A DNA stretch of 64,000 nucleotides from Myxococcales bacterium (GTDB lineage Bacteria > Myxococcota_A > Polyangia > Palsa-1104): positions 89,338 through 153,337 of the forward strand of contig PNAM01000041.1 in assembly GCA_003170275.1 (NCBI GenBank), written 5' to 3'. Under the pieces are notes generated by a model, which searched no databases, was not told where the DNA came from, and was given only the letters and a program-made list of their open reading frames with translations. The position numbers were made by a program, and so were the translations under genes. This document shows positions 62,925 through 64,000 of this stretch, piece by piece (positions within the stretch are counted from its first letter, which is position 1; each line of letters begins with the position of its first letter).

Positions 62925-64000
62925 ATGAGATTTCTGCCGTTCCTCGCAATCTCTACGGCTATTTTTGTCAACGCGCAGATTCCCACACCGGAATCGGTGC
63001 TCGGGCACAAGCCTGGGGACGATTTTTTTCTCGCTACTTACGATGAGTCGCTCGGGTACTTCCAGAAGCTCGCGGCGTCAACCGACAAACTGAAGCTCGC
63101 GCGCGCTGGGAAGACTACGCGCGGGCTCGATTGGTATATCGCGTACATTTCTTCTGCTAAAAATTTAGCCGACCTCGATAAGTATAAGGACACCGCTAAG
63201 AAGTTGGCTCTAGTAAAAGGCCTCAGCGACACCGATGCGCATGCGCTGGCTCGCACCGGCAAGGCGATCGTGCATATCGACGGCGGCTTGCACGCTACCG
63301 AGGTCGCGGGCGCGCAGCACACCATTCAGCTGGCCTACAACCTGGTGACGAAGACCGATGCCGAGACTGTGAACATTCTCGACAACGTGATTCTGGTGCT
63401 GTGGTTTTCGATCAATCCCGACGGCCAGAATCAGGTTGTGAACTGGTATCGCAGCAATCTGGGCACTCCTTATGAAGTGAGCGCGACGCCGGGATTGTGG
63501 CAGGAATATATCGGGCACGACAATAATCGCGACGGGTACATGAATAATATGGTCGAGTCGCAGACCATTACGAAGGCGGTGCTGGAATATTATCCGCAGG
63601 TGTTTTACAACCATCACCAGACGGCTCCGTTTCCGGCGCGCATTTGGATTCCTCCGTTTGCCGAGCCGATTTCGGTGAATCCGCATCCTTTGATGTGGCG
63701 ATGGGTGAATAAGTTCGGCACGTCGATGGCGGCGTATCTGGACGAGCACGACATGCCGGGGGCGATGCATCGCGGGCGATTCGACGACTGGTATCCGGGC
63801 TTCGTCGACCACGTGAATAGTTTTCGCAACACGGTTTCGTTCCTTACGGAGACGGCACTCTATCGCTACGCGACGCCGCACTTTTATACCATCGACGAGT
63901 TCCCTCGCGAGAAGCAGGACCTGCGCGCGGAGGTGTTTTATTCGAGCCCGTGGAAGGGCGGATGGTGGCGGTTGCGCGACGCGACCAATTACATGCTGGG
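62925..64000 (+). CDS. M14-like zinc carboxypeptidase, N-terminal part (runs off the window)
   Basis: ATG 62925 opens a frame that reaches the right edge (358 codons and two bases). Signal peptide MRFLPFLAISTAIFVNAQ. The zinc site is IDGGLHATEVAGAQH, His123-x-x-Glu126, with YNHHQTAP as third-ligand region; SINPDGQNQVVNWYR and GHDNNRDGYMNN are shared with the M14 protein at 39207. The two differ through most of their length and the present one lacks Gly-rich insertions so far, so they are old paralogues. The stop lies beyond the window. Confidence 0.9.
   Translation, partial: MRFLPFLAISTAIFVNAQIPTPESVLGHKPGDDFFLATYDESLGYFQKLAASTDKLKLARAGKTTRGLDWYIAYISSAKNLADLDKYKDTAKKLALVKGLSDTDAHALARTGKAIVHIDGGLHATEVAGAQHTIQLAYNLVTKTDAETVNILDNVILVLWFSINPDGQNQVVNWYRSNLGTPYEVSATPGLWQEYIGHDNNRDGYMNNMVESQTITKAVLEYYPQVFYNHHQTAPFPARIWIPPFAEPISVNPHPLMWRWVNKFGTSMAAYLDEHDMPGAMHRGRFDDWYPGFVDHVNSFRNTVSFLTETALYRYATPHFYTIDEFPREKQDLRAEVFYSSPWKGGWWRLRDATNYML

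Overview
The window reads as two unrelated genomes joined at one point. Bases 1 to about 22.0 kb are very GC-rich, with almost every codon ending in G or C. They carry myxobacterial/deltaproteobacterial hallmarks: a matrixin protease with a Cys-hydrophobic-Arg C-terminal sorting tail, lipoproteins with short lipoboxes, a receptor-type Ser/Thr kinase with the HRDISPPN loop, and a choice-of-anchor Q beta-helix protein. From about 22.1 kb to the end, codon use is more relaxed and the families are those of Acidobacteriota (Bryobacteraceae/Solibacter type): two acidobacterial duplicated orphan permeases, two TIGR03435-type secreted proteins (one broken), and several PASTA-less Ser/Thr kinases. The switch falls inside one open frame, the 6-phosphogluconate dehydrogenase gene gnd, near its most conserved motif. 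A chimeric assembly is the simplest explanation.

Left part, 1-22 kb. After surface and lipoprotein genes, a GST and a kinase comes a clear sulfur-assimilation operon: an XRE-cupin regulator, then sbp-cysT-cysW-cysA-cysK with start/stop overlaps. The regulator promoter and the start of sbp share a 14-bp inverted repeat, a candidate operator. Next are lgt (convergent with cysK), a small AT-hook/zinc-binding protein, two coupled alkaline-phosphatase-superfamily 'sulfatases', a TIG-like secreted protein with a membrane glycosyltransferase-like protein, an SDR epimerase with an unusual helical tail, small membrane/hypothetical genes and a lipoprotein, then gnd with a strong terminator.

Right part, 22-64 kb. 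An accessory stretch (22.6-25.7 kb) holds a coupled pair of tiny genes, an unrecognised 422-aa protein, a VapBC-like module with a frameshifted toxin, and several hairpin repeats. Envelope genes follow (26-31 kb), then a four-gene operon read leftward (37.8 to 31.2 kb): two secreted TPR proteins, a pseudokinase and an active kinase, three of the junctions overlapping or nearly so. Around 38 kb is a toxin-antitoxin relic. At 39-56 kb are an M14 peptidase, an ADOP permease, an ABC exporter overlapping a compact subtilase, a membrane alpha/beta hydrolase coupled to a kinase-ankyrin protein coupled to HicBA, a TIGR03435 protein and a second ADOP permease. At 56-64 kb are an EF-G paralogue, a DNA methyltransferase with a candidate PD-(D/E)xK nuclease, a HicB-like regulator, a broken TIGR03435 gene, tRNA-Arg(UCU) with a 33-bp partial copy 1.2 kb away bracketing one cargo gene, and the start of a second M14 peptidase.

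The most system-like loci are the kinase/pseudokinase/TPR operon, the hydrolase-kinase/ankyrin-HicBA run and the multi-hairpin repeat family.
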